Assembly (NCBI RefSeq): GCF_004216565.1 | Contig: NZ_SGWV01000011.1 | Location: 186,001 to 250,000, forward strand | DNA length: 64,000 bases | Source: Sphaerotilus mobilis | Lineage (GTDB): Bacteria > Pseudomonadota > Gammaproteobacteria > Burkholderiales > Burkholderiaceae_C | Direction of reading: 5' to 3' | Shown: one piece after another, positions 23,359 through 33,552 of the stretch | Position numbering within the stretch: position 1 is the stretch's first letter | How the letters are laid out: each line of letters begins with the position of its first letter | Translations under genes and position numbers: made by a program | Notes under the pieces: model-generated | The model's input: only the letters and a program-made list of their open reading frames with translations | What the model was told of the DNA's origin: nothing | The model's database searches: none

Positions 23359-26143
23359 GCGGCACGGCGGGCTGCAGCGACCAGCCGCCACGCGGACCGG
23401 CCTTGCCGCCGGCACTGGCGGCCTGGATCGCGATGCCCGACAGCGGCGCCACCTGCAGGTCCAGGTCGCTGCGATCGCCGTTCAACGTGATCACCGCGAG
23501 ATCGGCGTTGGCCGACAACAGCGGGTAGGCGCCACAGGCTTCGCCGCGCTGGCAGATGAAGTCGTCGTTGTCGAGATCGCTGCCCGCCACGACCGAAACC
23601 GTCTTGCCGGCGTAGCCAGCATGGCGCCAACTCAGCGTGCCGTCGCTGGCTCGGTTGGCCAGCGTGAAGGCGACGGTGTTGCCGCTGTCCGGGTCGATCA
23701 GCAGCACGTAGATCGGACCGAGGTCGCCGTTGACGCTGGCCCCGGCGGCGAGCTTGCGCACCGACACCGGCACGACCAGCGTGCGGGACGAGGACGGCGG
23801 GCCGGCCGTCGACACGGTGAAGCTCAGGTTTGCATAGAAGGTGCCGACGGCCAGTGCGGCGCGGTTGACCTGCACGGTGTAACGACCGAGCCCGGCCGTC
23901 GACGATGTGGGCGCCACGGCCGTGATCGCCGGGTTGTCGCTGGTCACCGAGACGACCCGCTCGGAGGTGGTGGCCGTCACGCCCAGGTCGAGCGTGGCGA
24001 GCGTGGCGATGCTGCCGAGATCGAGCCGCGAGGGGGTCGCGATCACGCGGCCTTCTGGCGCGGGTGCGCCACCGGCCAGCGCCAGCGCGGCATCCACCGC
24101 CTTGCGGGCGTTGACCCGGCCGTGGCCGTAGGTGGTGTCGTGACCGGTGGCGCCAAGGTCGTCACCGAGTGAGCCGTTGACCAGCAACGCGTCGATCTGG
24201 TCGACCGTCAGGCCCGGGTGCACATAGCGCATCAAGGCCAGCACGCCGGCCACGTGCGGCGCGGCCATCGAGGTGCCCTGCATGCCGCCGAAGGCCGGCT
24301 GGCGCACACCATTGGCGTCGAAGGTGGCGATGTCGCTGTAGACCGCGTCGGCGACACCGGTGCCGGTGGTCGAGCGGCGCGTGTCACCGCCGGGCGCGGC
24401 CAGGGCGATCTGTTCGCCAACATTGGAATACGGCGCCTTCTGCGCCTGGGCATCGAGCGCGCTGACCGCGATCGCACCGGCGCAGTTGGCCGGCGAGCCG
24501 ACCGGCGCGGCCGAGTTGCCCGCCGCCACCACCACCGCCACGCCGGCCGCACGCACCGCCGCGATGGCATCGCGGAAGGCCGGCTCACAGGCGCCGTCGC
24601 TGCCCAGGCTCATGTTGATGACGTCGGCCTTGCGCGCCGGCAGCAGGCCGGTGTTGTTGCTCAGGCCAGCGGCATAACGCATCGCGTTGACGATGTCGTT
24701 CGTGGTCGCCCCGCCGGACGCCGGAAACACCCGCAGCGGCAGGATCAAGGCCATCGGTGCCACCCCCGCGCCGCCGATGCCGTCGAAGGTCGACGCAGCC
24801 ACCGTGCCGGCGACATGGGTGCCGTGGAAGACGGGCTGGTCGGCCGGCCCGGCGGTGTTGTCGCCGCTGGCCAGGTTGCCATCTCCGGACCTCACGTTGG
24901 AGAGAAAGGCCCGGCCGCTGGACGCCAGCTGCGGCGCCAGATCCGGGTGGTTGAGCATCACCCCGTCATCGATCACCGCGACGATCGGCCGCAGCGTCGG
25001 CTGGGTCGGCAAGCCGGCGATGCGCTCCATCGCGGCGGGCAGCTGGATCTGCTCGTAGTGCCAGCGCTGGTAGACGTAGCTGCGGTCATTGGGCGGGTAG
25101 GTGCCCACCAGTTGGCGCACCTGCAGGCGCTGGTGGATGTGGTTGGGCTGCACGTAGTCGTAGGCGCCCGTGGCCTGCAGGGCCTTGGCGAGCTTGAGGG
25201 TGTCGGTCAGCGCACGCGCCGGGCTGTCGGCCTGGACGGCCGCAGTGACCTGGGCGGTGGTGGATGTGGCGGACTTGCTGGATGAAACGGCGGCGTTCGT
25301 CCCCCGCAAGACCTGTTGCGCCTGTGCACGACCTGCCGGCGAGGCGGGCAGGCGCAGCAGATGCGGTCGGCCCGCATCGCCCGATGCCGGCAGACCCAGG
25401 ATGCCGCTGGTCGCCAGCCGCGCGTCCAGGTTGGCGCGTGCGGACGTCGCCAGCGTGCCCACAGGCCCGGTGGAACGAGGCTGCGCGACCAGTTGCCCCG
25501 GCACCGTCGCCACCGCAGCGGTCGATGCGGGGCAGGCCGACGCCGTGTCCGGTGCGCCGATGCGCAGGTTGTAGATCGCCGCGCCCGAGAAGGCGTAGAC
25601 GTTGACGCGGTAGGTGCCACCGGTCGTCACCCGTACACATTCATGGCGGGTGTCGACGCCGATCGAGCTGCCCTGCTCCGGTCCGGTCGCCGACAAGACA
25701 TAGAGATCCAGGTCGGCATCGAGCGGATCGGCCGCCGATTCCAGCTCGACCACCTGACCGGCCACCAAGTCGACCTGAAACCAGTCGTCCGCATCGCCCG
25801 GCTCGAAGTTGTTGCCGGCCGGGCCAGTGCCCACCACGTTGACGGTGCCGACCAGCAACAGCGGCGCTGTCACGGGCTGTGCCTGATCTGGAAGGTCATT
25901 GACGGTGTAGGCGCGCTGCGTCAGCTGGCCAACGTCGTTGAGGTCCGAATCAACCGCCGCGTTCGCCGCCACGCTGATCCGGCCGGACAGGTCGTGCGTG
26001 CTCTTGCCCGAACCGCCGCAAGCACCCAGCGCCAGCGTGAGTCCGAGGGCGACGCCGAGGGCTATCCACCCAGGCCCGGAACGGCGGCGGCCCTCCGTTG
26101 GTGAATCAGGCGAGGGCGGCGCTGTGAGACGGTTGGGCGACAT
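23333..26143 (-). CDS. Lipoprotein S8 (subtilisin-like) serine protease
   Basis: This 936-residue secreted protease begins with a lipoprotein signal ([11 protein letters not shown], lipid-attachment Cys at about 42). A region at about 90-195 ([22 protein letters not shown]) resembles the bacterial pre-peptidase C-terminal (PPC) beta-sandwich, here placed N-terminally. The catalytic triad is complete: Asp in [16 protein letters not shown] (about 391), His in [14 protein letters not shown] (about 440) and Ser in [17 protein letters not shown] (about 623). The last 250 residues look like beta-rich accessory domains. The start at 26143 is chosen because it opens the lipoprotein signal. It is transcribed divergently from the RsbQ-like gene. 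Confidence 0.9.
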
Positions 26144-26405
26144 GTTCGGACGGCTCCCTGAGGCTGTTGGCCCGATCGTAGCCAGCCCAGGTGGCACCTT
26201 GAAGGCATCACCCGCCCATCGACCCGAGCGATGCATCGCGTTGTCGATTCTTTGTCGACTGCACCGGCCGCAGTCGCCCTGCGGCGACGCGGCAACGCGG
26301 CGATGCCAGCGAATGGCAATCCTCTGCGCGTGGAAATTGCACGGCGCCGCCGCGCGGGCCTGGACTACGCTCTGCACTTCTGCCCCGATGTGGAACAGGC
26401 CGACG

Positions 26406-27212
26406 ATGCTGCGAGAACTGAATGTCCACATCCTGCCCGCCGAGGGCTCCGGGCCGGCGCAGACCGTGTTGTTGGCGCATGGCTATGGCTGCGACCAGTC
26501 GCTGTGGCGTGAGGTCGCGCAGGCCTTGCCGCAGGCGCGCCGGGTGCTGTTTGACTGGCCGGGCGCTGGCGGGTCCGATCCGGATGCCTACGACGCCGGC
26601 CGTCATGCCAGCCTGGACGGCTATGCCGACGACCTGCTGGCGCTGATGGCGGCGCTGGACCTGCACGATGCCGTCGTGGTGGGCCATTCGGTGGCCGGGA
26701 CCATCGCGGCGATCGCAGCGGCGCGTGAGCCGGGGCGCTTCGGGCAACTGGTGATGGTGGCGCCGTCGCCGTGTTTCATCAACGATCCGCCCGGCTACGA
26801 AGGCGGTTTCGACCGCCCGCAGCTGGAAGCGCTGATCGACGCGCTGGCCGACGGTCAGGCCGCCTGGTCGCGCGCCGTGGCGCCGGTCGTGATGGGCAAC
26901 CCGGACCGCCCAGAGCTGTCGGACCAGCTGGCCGACAGCTTCTGTGCGATGGACCCGGCGATCGCCCTGCGCTGGGCCCGGGCCACCTTCCTGACCGACA
27001 TCCGCGCCCTCGTGCCGCGCGTGAACGTGCCTTGCTTGGTGCTGCAGTGCCAGTCCGACGCGCTGGCACCGATGGCGGTCGGGGACTGGTTGGCCGCCCA
27101 CCTGCCGGTGAGCCGGCAGGTCAGCCTGCAGGCCACCGGCCATTGCCCGCATGTCAGCGCACCGGCCGAGGTCGCGCACGTGTTGAGCCACTGGATGGGC
27201 TGGCGTGGCTGA
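26406..27212 (+). CDS. RsbQ-like alpha/beta hydrolase
   Basis: This 268-residue alpha/beta hydrolase closely resembles Bacillus RsbQ as I recall it. Shared features are HGYGCDQSLWREV, DWPGAGGSDPDAYD, the nucleophile elbow VVGHSVAGTIAA (Ser near 93), VMVAPSPCFINDPPGYEGGF, and the C-terminal His in TGHCPHVSAP. The acid is likely Asp in LQCQSDALAP. RsbQ works with the PAS-containing phosphatase RsbP in energy-stress sensing. Here the next gene, overlapping by eight bases, encodes a PAS-GGDEF-EAL protein, so the hydrolase probably makes or modifies a ligand for that PAS sensor. The ATG at 26406 gives MLRELNVHILPAEG; the long upstream extension is antisense to the protease gene. Confidence 0.85.
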   Translation: MLRELNVHILPAEGSGPAQTVLLAHGYGCDQSLWREVAQALPQARRVLFDWPGAGGSDPDAYDAGRHASLDGYADDLLALMAALDLHDAVVVGHSVAGTIAAIAAAREPGRFGQLVMVAPSPCFINDPPGYEGGFDRPQLEALIDALADGQAAWSRAVAPVVMGNPDRPELSDQLADSFCAMDPAIALRWARATFLTDIRALVPRVNVPCLVLQCQSDALAPMAVGDWLAAHLPVSRQVSLQATGHCPHVSAPAEVAHVLSHWMGWRG

Positions 27213-30063
27213 CACCGGTCGCATCGCGACCGTCGACGCGCCCGATCTGGCCCCGCTGGCGCGGCATTGGTTGAGGCTCGATGCCAACGGCCATGTCCTG
27301 GCGCTGTCGCCGGCGCTGGCTGCCGACGCGGCCAGCGTGGCGCCGGTGATCGGCCAGCCCTTCGCGGCAGCCCTGGTACCGGCCTCGCAACTGATCTGGG
27401 CCGTCCAGCAATGGCCGACCCTGAAGCGCCAGGGCGTCCTGCAGGAAACCCTGCTGGAGCTGGCCGGTGCCGGACCGGACCGATCGCCGTGGCCGGTGAC
27501 CTCGACCTGGTGCGTCGAGCCGGGACGCACGCCGCCGTCCTTCATCGGCCTGTTGACGCCCGGCCACGAGCGCCAGCGCCTGATGGCCGACCTCAAGCGT
27601 GCGCGCAGCAGCCTGGATGCCATTCCCGGGGCGCTGCTGCAGATCGAGCTGCAGCCCGACCGCTCGCTGAGGTTTCCCTATGCCAGCAGCACCCTGCTCG
27701 AACTGTTCGGCGTCACGCCGACGCAGGTGGCGTCGAACTCGCAGCTGATGTTCAAGGTCTTCACGCCCGACAGCCAAGGCCGGCTGGTCGAGGCGCTGCT
27801 GGAAGCGACCACGGCCGGCGCGTCGACCTGGAAGGTGATCCTGACGCTGCAGCGCCAGCCTCGGCGGCGGCTCGAACTGGTCGCACGTCGTTCACCCGCC
27901 GACCTGGTCTGGCATGGCCTGGTCACCGACGTGAGCGAGCGCGAGCAGCTGCAGACCGAACTGCGCGAGCAGGCCGAGACCGATCCGCTGACCCGGCTGG
28001 CGAACCGGCCCGCGCTGATGGCCCTGATGCGCAGCCGGCTGCAAGCCGGTCAGCCCTTCGCGGTGCTGTTCATGGACTGCGACCGCTTCAAGCAGGTCAA
28101 CGACAGCCTCGGCCACGACGCCGGTGACGACCTGCTGCGCCAGATGGCGCGGCGGCTGCGGCAAGGCCTGCGACCGATCGACGACCTGGCCAAGCTGGCC
28201 AACCCGGCCGTTGCCGCAGGCACCTCCGGCTCGGAAGCCGGCCCCGTCGCCAACCCGCCGGGCGCCGTCGCCGCGCGCCTGGGCGGCGACGAGTTCGTGG
28301 TGCTGGCCGACGGCATCGCCAGCACCCAGGCCGTGGCGGCGCTGGCCGACCGGCTGGTGCAGCTGATGGCCAAGCCGTACAAGCTGCGCGAGATGGAGCT
28401 GGTCGCCACCGTCAGCGTGGGCGTCGTGCTGGCTCAGCCCGGCAACACGGCCGAAGACCTGCTGCGCAATGCCGACACGGCGATGTACGAGGCCAAGGGA
28501 CGTGCGCGCGGGCATTGGGTGATGTTCGAGCCCGCCATGCATGCCCGCGCGGTTGCGGCACTGGCGCTGGAAAGCGATCTGCGCACCGCCCTGCGCACGC
28601 GCCAGCTGCGGGTGGCCTACCAGCCGATCGTCGAGATCGCGACCGGCCGCGTGGTGGGCATGGAGGCCCTGGCGCGCTGGCGCCATCCGCTCAAGGGCGA
28701 GATCTCGCCCGCCACCTTCATCCCGGTGGCCGAGTCGACCGGGCTGATCGCTGAGCTGGGCGAGTTCATCCTCGTCACCGCCTGCCAGCAGTTTGCCGAC
28801 TGGCAACGCCACGGCTTGGCCGTGCCGCCTCGCCTGTCGGTCAACCTGAGCAGCGCACAGCTGGCCGACCTTGGCCTGCCCGAGCGCATCCGGCAGATGC
28901 TCGAGGACATCGAGCTGCCGGGCAGCGCCCTGCAGCTGGAGATCACCGAGAGCCTGGCGACCAGCGGCCCGACCGTCGAGCGCTCGCTGGCGATGCTGCG
29001 CGCGCAGGGCATCCGGCTGGCGCTGGACGACTTCGGGACCGGCCATTCCTCGCTGGCGTCGCTGCAGCAACTGCCGGTGCAGCAGGTCAAGATCGACCGG
29101 GCCTTCGTCAGCGACATCGAACACAGCGCCTACCACCGCGCGCTGGTGCAGGCGGTCGTCAAGGTGGCTCATTCACTGAGCCTGGACGTGGTCGCCGAAG
29201 GCGTCGAAACCCTGGGCCAGGCCCGCATGCTGGCCGAGCTGGGTTGCCCGCGCGCGCAGGGCTGGCTCTACGCCCGGGCGCTTGAAGCCGACGCCGTCCC
29301 CGCGCTGCTGAGCGCGGCGGGGCTGCGGGTGCTCAATCCGCCGTCCTCGGACCAGGACGTTCCGGTGGTTGCCCACCGCGGCTTCCAGGTCGTCGTGACC
29401 GACCCGCAGGGGCTGACGGTGCACGTCAACACCGCTTTCAGCATCAACACCGGCTACACGCTGAGCGAGATGCTCGGACGCACGCCGGGATCGGTGCTGC
29501 AGCGTGCCGATGCGGACACGGCGTCCGTGCGCCGACTGCGCGACGCGCTGCGCACGGGCGCGGGCTGCATCGGCGTCGAGATCGTCAACTACCGCAAGGA
29601 CGGCACGGCCTTCGACACGCTGATCGACATCGAGCCGGTGCGCGATGCCGACGGCCGCATCGTGCAGTTCGTGAGCGTGCAGACCGAGGTCAGCGAACTG
29701 CGTCGCCAACAGCGCGAACTGAGCGATCTGCGCCAGCGTTTGCAGGACGTCCGTTCACTCGGCCAGATCGGCTTCGTCGAACGCGACGCCATCACCGGCA
29801 CCGGCCTGGGCGACGCCAACGCCCTGTCCCTGTTCGGCCTGGGCACCGACCAGGCGACACCGGACTGGCGGGACCTGCGAACGCGGGTCCAACCCGACAC
29901 ACTCGCCGACTTCGACCGCTACGTCGACGACGTGCGCGGCGGCATCGAACGCGGCACCTGCCGCTTCCGGGTCGGCAGCCGGCTCATCCAGCTGCAGTGG
30001 ACACGGCGCGGGCAGAGGCTGCTGGAGACGCTCGTGGATGTGGGCCAGAGCGGGCGAGGGTGA
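27205..30063 (+). CDS. PAS-GGDEF-EAL-PAS cyclic-di-GMP protein
   Basis: This 952-residue cytoplasmic signalling protein has no clear membrane segment. Two PAS-like regions cover about 5-110 and 125-250. The GGDEF domain covers about 255-440, with an intact RLGGDEFVVLADG near residue 360 and a roughly 30-residue Ala/Gly/Pro-rich insertion before it. The EAL domain covers about 450-700, with MEALARWRHP, SVNLSSAQL, LEITESLA, LALDDFGTGHSSLASL and VKIDRAFV all kept. A third PAS region covers about 720-850. Both synthesis and hydrolysis of c-di-GMP are therefore possible. The start codon lies inside the RsbQ-like gene, so the two are coupled; the first PAS domain is the likely site of hydrolase-dependent input. 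Confidence 0.9.
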   Translation: MADTGRIATVDAPDLAPLARHWLRLDANGHVLALSPALAADAASVAPVIGQPFAAALVPASQLIWAVQQWPTLKRQGVLQETLLELAGAGPDRSPWPVTSTWCVEPGRTPPSFIGLLTPGHERQRLMADLKRARSSLDAIPGALLQIELQPDRSLRFPYASSTLLELFGVTPTQVASNSQLMFKVFTPDSQGRLVEALLEATTAGASTWKVILTLQRQPRRRLELVARRSPADLVWHGLVTDVSEREQLQTELREQAETDPLTRLANRPALMALMRSRLQAGQPFAVLFMDCDRFKQVNDSLGHDAGDDLLRQMARRLRQGLRPIDDLAKLANPAVAAGTSGSEAGPVANPPGAVAARLGGDEFVVLADGIASTQAVAALADRLVQLMAKPYKLREMELVATVSVGVVLAQPGNTAEDLLRNADTAMYEAKGRARGHWVMFEPAMHARAVAALALESDLRTALRTRQLRVAYQPIVEIATGRVVGMEALARWRHPLKGEISPATFIPVAESTGLIAELGEFILVTACQQFADWQRHGLAVPPRLSVNLSSAQLADLGLPERIRQMLEDIELPGSALQLEITESLATSGPTVERSLAMLRAQGIRLALDDFGTGHSSLASLQQLPVQQVKIDRAFVSDIEHSAYHRALVQAVVKVAHSLSLDVVAEGVETLGQARMLAELGCPRAQGWLYARALEADAVPALLSAAGLRVLNPPSSDQDVPVVAHRGFQVVVTDPQGLTVHVNTAFSINTGYTLSEMLGRTPGSVLQRADADTASVRRLRDALRTGAGCIGVEIVNYRKDGTAFDTLIDIEPVRDADGRIVQFVSVQTEVSELRRQQRELSDLRQRLQDVRSLGQIGFVERDAITGTGLGDANALSLFGLGTDQATPDWRDLRTRVQPDTLADFDRYVDDVRGGIERGTCRFRVGSRLIQLQWTRRGQRLLETLVDVGQSGRG

Positions 30064-30158
30064 GTGCCGGCCGAGCGCGGCAAGGGCCAGCCGCGCCAGC
30101 GCTGCGCGTTCAGCGTGAAGGTGAGCCGGCGGGAGGGAAGGGGAGGTCGCCGAGCGGC

Positions 30159-31418
30159 CTATGCAGCCCGCCGCTCCAGCGCCCCCCGCCGCCACAGCGC
30201 CGGAAACAGCCGGGTCCACAGCCCCGCCACCGCCAGCACGCCGACGCCGCCCAGCAGCACCGAGCCGACCGGGCCGAGGGCGGCGGCGGTGGCGCCGGAT
30301 TCGAACTCGCCGAGCTGGTTGCTCGCGCCGATGAAGACCGAGTTGACCGCGCTGACGCGGCCGCGCATGGCGTCCGGGGTTTCGAGTTGCACCAGCGTCT
30401 GGCGCACCACCACGCTGATCATGTCGGCGGCGCCGGACAGGGCCAGCACCAGCATCGACAGCCACAGCCAGGTCGACAGCGCGAAGCCGACCATGCACAG
30501 GCCGTAGAAGGCGACCGCGCCGAACAGCACCGGGCCGGCGTGCTGCAGGCTGGGGCGGCGGGCCAGCCAGATCGACATGGCCAGCGCGCCGACGGCCGGT
30601 GCGGCCCGCAGCAGGCCCAGGCCCCAGGGGCCGACGTGCAGGATGTCCTTGGCGAAGATCGGCAGCAGCGCCGTGGCGCCGCCCAGCAGCACCGCGAACA
30701 GGTCCAGCGAGATGGCGCCCAGCAGCACCGGCTGGCCGCGCAGGAAGTGCACGCCGGCCCAGACTGCTGACCAGCCCTTGTTGTCCGGATCGGGCTGCGG
30801 CCGGGCATGCACGACACCCAGGGCGCAGCCGAAGGCGATCACCAGCAGGCCGGTGCAGACACCGTGCACGACGGCCGGGCCGAACGCATAGAGCAGACCG
30901 CCGAGCGCCGGCCCGCCGATCACCGCGATCTGCATGCCGCTGGAACTCAGCGCCACCGCGCGAGCCAGCATGTCGGCGGGCACCAGCAGGGCCGGCAGGG
31001 CCTGCGTGGCCGGGGTCTGGAAGGCGCGCGCGACGCCCAGCAGCACCGACAACGCCAGCACCGCGTCGCGGTCCAGCCAGCCACCGAACCCGCCGAGCTG
31101 ACCGCCGGCCAGGCTGCCCAACACCAGCGCCAGCGCGATCAAGGTCTGCATCACCGTGGTCGCCTGCAGGATGCGCGAGCGCCGGTGCCGATCGGCCATG
31201 GCACCGGCCGGCAAGGTGAAGACCAGCGCCGGCGCGAACTGCGCCAGACCGACCAGGCCGAGGTCCCAGGCGCTGTTGGTCAGCTCGTACATCTGCCAGC
31301 CCAGCGCCACCATCATCATCTGGCTGGCGGTCTGGGTGGTGACGCGGGTGAGCCAGAAACGGCGGTAGGCGCGGATGGCCCAGAGGCCGGCGAGGCCGCC
31401 CGGCGCCGCGTCGCTCAC
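30159..31418 (-). CDS. MFS transporter (EntS/MFS_3-like)
   Basis: This 419-residue protein has about 12 membrane helices and the MFS loop signature [15 protein letters not shown] after helix 2. The general pattern is that of the EntS-like drug/siderophore efflux group. Its start overlaps the ureF stop by four bases (31415-31418), so it is translationally coupled to urease accessory genes and occupies the place where ureG normally stands. Whether it moves urea, nickel or something unrelated cannot be told; nickel carriers of the NixA/UreH type have a different fold and motif. It converges with the GGDEF-EAL gene. Confidence 0.82.
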   Translation of the reverse strand: MSDAAPGGLAGLWAIRAYRRFWLTRVTTQTASQMMMVALGWQMYELTNSAWDLGLVGLAQFAPALVFTLPAGAMADRHRRSRILQATTVMQTLIALALVLGSLAGGQLGGFGGWLDRDAVLALSVLLGVARAFQTPATQALPALLVPADMLARAVALSSSGMQIAVIGGPALGGLLYAFGPAVVHGVCTGLLVIAFGCALGVVHARPQPDPDNKGWSAVWAGVHFLRGQPVLLGAISLDLFAVLLGGATALLPIFAKDILHVGPWGLGLLRAAPAVGALAMSIWLARRPSLQHAGPVLFGAVAFYGLCMVGFALSTWLWLSMLVLALSGAADMISVVVRQTLVQLETPDAMRGRVSAVNSVFIGASNQLGEFESGATAAALGPVGSVLLGGVGVLAVAGLWTRLFPALWRRGALERRAA

Positions 31419-32197
31419 GACCTGAACAAGCGCGAGTACTGCGCTTCGTGGCGGGCCGACAGGATGGCCAGCATCGGTGTGTGAGCCTGCCGGGTCTGGT
31501 CGTCCAGCGTCATCGCGTGGTCGATGGCGGCGGGCAGGGCGTCCACCAGCGCGGCCAGGATGCGCTGGCCGGCGCTCTGGCCCAGTGGCACGGCCTTCAG
31601 CGCGGCCTGGACCATGTTCTCGGCCCAGCCAAAGCCGTGCGCCAGCAAGGCCTGCTGCAGCGGCGCGCCGCTGCGGGCCAGCGCCAGTGCGTGGGCGACG
31701 GGCCAGGTCGGCGCAGGCTTGAGGGCACCGAGCTGGGCGATGCGGGGGTCGGCGGGATGATCGTGTTCATCGGCCATCCCGGGCGCCCCGGCCTGCTGGA
31801 TGCGCAGCCATTCATGCAGCGAGCGGCCCATCTGCTCGGTCTGCTGGCGCAGCTCCTGGGTCTCGCGGGTCGTCCGCACCCAGGTGTTGAGGGCTTCGAT
31901 GCGGGTCAGGTCGGCATGGCCGTCTTGCGGCGACTCCCGGTTGTCGTTGCCGCCACGCCAGGCGCGGATCGCGTCGGCCACCACCGGCAGGTCTGATCGG
32001 GCCAGCCCGAGCCGCAACTGGTCGACCAGCCAGCGCCGGGCCGCTGCTTCGTCACGCACCAGGCCCGCGTCGACGGCCGCCTCCAGCCCTTCGGAGTAGC
32101 TGAAGCCACCGACGGGCAGCACCGGCGAGGCAAGCCAGATCAGCTTGAGCAGCGCCGTGGCATCGAGTGGCGCGGGAGACGCAGGAGATGCGGTCAT
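31415..32197 (-). CDS. ureF: Urease accessory protein UreF
   Basis: UreF forms the UreD-UreF-UreG complex that loads nickel and CO2 into urease, acting as a GTPase-regulating partner. It has 260 residues. Recognisable features are [29 protein letters not shown] near residue 17 and the conserved C-terminal region around [26 protein letters not shown] short insert near residue 140 ([14 protein letters not shown]) is rich in His and Asp. The gene overlaps ureE upstream and the MFS gene downstream by four bases each. Confidence 0.93.
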   Translation of the reverse strand: MTASPASPAPLDATALLKLIWLASPVLPVGGFSYSEGLEAAVDAGLVRDEAAARRWLVDQLRLGLARSDLPVVADAIRAWRGGNDNRESPQDGHADLTRIEALNTWVRTTRETQELRQQTEQMGRSLHEWLRIQQAGAPGMADEHDHPADPRIAQLGALKPAPTWPVAHALALARSGAPLQQALLAHGFGWAENMVQAALKAVPLGQSAGQRILAALVDALPAAIDHAMTLDDQTRQAHTPMLAILSARHEAQYSRLFRS

Positions 32198-32946
32198 GTG
32201 TGCTTGTGGCCGTGACCGTGCCCATGATCGTGCCCGTGGTCGTGGTCATGCCCATGGTCGTGCCCGTGATCATGGCCATGTGCCGGCCCATGATCGTGCC
32301 CGCAACCCGGGCCGTGCACATGCGGCACGGCCGCCGCCTGCACGGCGATGCCCAGTGGCTTGCCGCGCGACGGCGCGGCTGCGGGCGTGTGGGCGTGAGC
32401 GTGGCCGTGGTCATGCGGGTGGTCGTGCGCGTGGCCGTTCGCATGGTCGTGTGAATGGTCGTGTGCAGGGCCATGCGCATGGCCATGCCCTCCCGCCGCA
32501 TACGCGCCGCCTTCGGGCTCGAAGGCGCTGGCCTCGCTGCTGACGATCAGGTGCATCTGCCGCAGCATGTCCGCCAGCACGTGGTCGGGTTCGAGCTTGA
32601 GGTGATCGGCTTGCAGCTCCAACTGCACATGGCGGTTGCCCAGGTGGTAGGCCGCACGCAGCAGGTCAAAGGGGCTGCCGTGTTCGGCGCAGGCGCGCAC
32701 CACCAGCACGTCCTGCGGCGCGGCGATGACGCGCACCAGGCTGCCGTCCTCGACCACCAGCACGTCGCCGCCGCGCACCACCTGACCACGCGCGAGGAAG
32801 ACGCCGATGTGGCGACCCGCGCTGTCATGGGCATCGAAGCGGCTTTTCTGGCGGGTGTCCCAGTCCAGCTCGACGCTGGCGGCACGCTTGAGCAGCACGT
32901 TGGCAAGGCCGCGGCCCTGGGGGATCAGCTTGTTGACGGTGAGCAT
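32194..32946 (-). CDS. ureE: Urease nickel metallochaperone UreE with long His-rich tail
   Basis: UreE delivers nickel to the urease activation complex. The first 150 residues are a normal UreE ([52 protein letters not shown], the last holding a metal-binding His). The C-terminus is much extended to 250 residues and carries two His-rich blocks of about 15 and 18 histidines, made mostly of HDH/HGH repeats. They are separated by a His-poor linker ([20 protein letters not shown]). Such tails store nickel. The block sequences are repetitive at the DNA level and may vary between strains. The gene overlaps ureF by four bases. Confidence 0.93.
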   Translation of the reverse strand: MLTVNKLIPQGRGLANVLLKRAASVELDWDTRQKSRFDAHDSAGRHIGVFLARGQVVRGGDVLVVEDGSLVRVIAAPQDVLVVRACAEHGSPFDLLRAAYHLGNRHVQLELQADHLKLEPDHVLADMLRQMHLIVSSEASAFEPEGGAYAAGGHGHAHGPAHDHSHDHANGHAHDHPHDHGHAHAHTPAAAPSRGKPLGIAVQAAAVPHVHGPGCGHDHGPAHGHDHGHDHGHDHDHGHDHGHGHGHKHT

Positions 32947-33027
32947 GACGGCAGGCGGCGGGGCAGGTCGCCGCAGGTTCGGGAAAGGCGGAATTCTCCC
33001 GCAGGACGCATGCCCGTGCCGGCGGTC

Positions 33028-33552
33028 TCAGTGCAGCGCCGGTGCGTCGCCCAGCTCGTTGCGATCGGCCTGTCCGGCGATGCGCGGGCAGTGCGCCTGC
33101 AGCAGGTCGCCGACCCGGTCGATGGCGATGGCCAGGCCTTCCTCAAAGCGCCCGGCCGCCAAGGCCGGTCCCATCGCGTCGACGATGGCCTGCCACTGCG
33201 CCGGGCTGACGTGCGGGTTCAGGCCGCGGTCGGCCACGATCTCGATCGCGTGGTCGGCCAGCAGCAGGTAGACCAGCACGCCGCTGTTGGCCTCGGTGTC
33301 CCAGACGCGCAGCTTGCCGAACATCATCACCGCGCGTTCGCGGGCCGGTGCGCCGCGCCGCAGGTAGGACAGCGGCAGGCCAGCCTCGATGCACAGGCGC
33401 AGCTCGCCGGCATGGCGGGCCTCGCTGGCCTGCACACGCGCGGTCAGGCGTTCGAGCGCCCCGTCGCCCAAGGTGCGCGGGACTTGGCGCGGATCGGCCA
33501 GCAGGTGGCGCAGGACCCGCCAGGTGCGCTGCAACAGCGTCGTCGACATCAC
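33028..33552 (-). CDS. TPM-domain protein (short, cytoplasmic)
   Basis: This 174-residue protein has a TPM (TLP18.3/Psb32/MOLO-1) domain in the second half: MMFGKLRVWDTEANSGVLVYLL followed by ADHAIEIVADRGLNPHVS. No signal peptide is visible, although residues 1-25 may form a short amphipathic helix. It is the last of a lemA-TPM-TPM operon; its start overlaps the upstream TPM gene stop by four bases. TPM proteins next to LemA are common in bacteria, and their function is not established. The operon sits between ureC and ureE, which is unusual. Confidence 0.8.
   Translation of the reverse strand: MMSTTLLQRTWRVLRHLLADPRQVPRTLGDGALERLTARVQASEARHAGELRLCIEAGLPLSYLRRGAPARERAVMMFGKLRVWDTEANSGVLVYLLLADHAIEIVADRGLNPHVSPAQWQAIVDAMGPALAAGRFEEGLAIAIDRVGDLLQAHCPRIAGQADRNELGDAPALH

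Noticed and set aside
30159-31418. The MFS gene as a nickel transporter of urease
   Set aside because: It has the MFS loop motif and EntS-like sequence, without the His/Asp helix motif of NixA-type nickel permeases; position alone is not enough.
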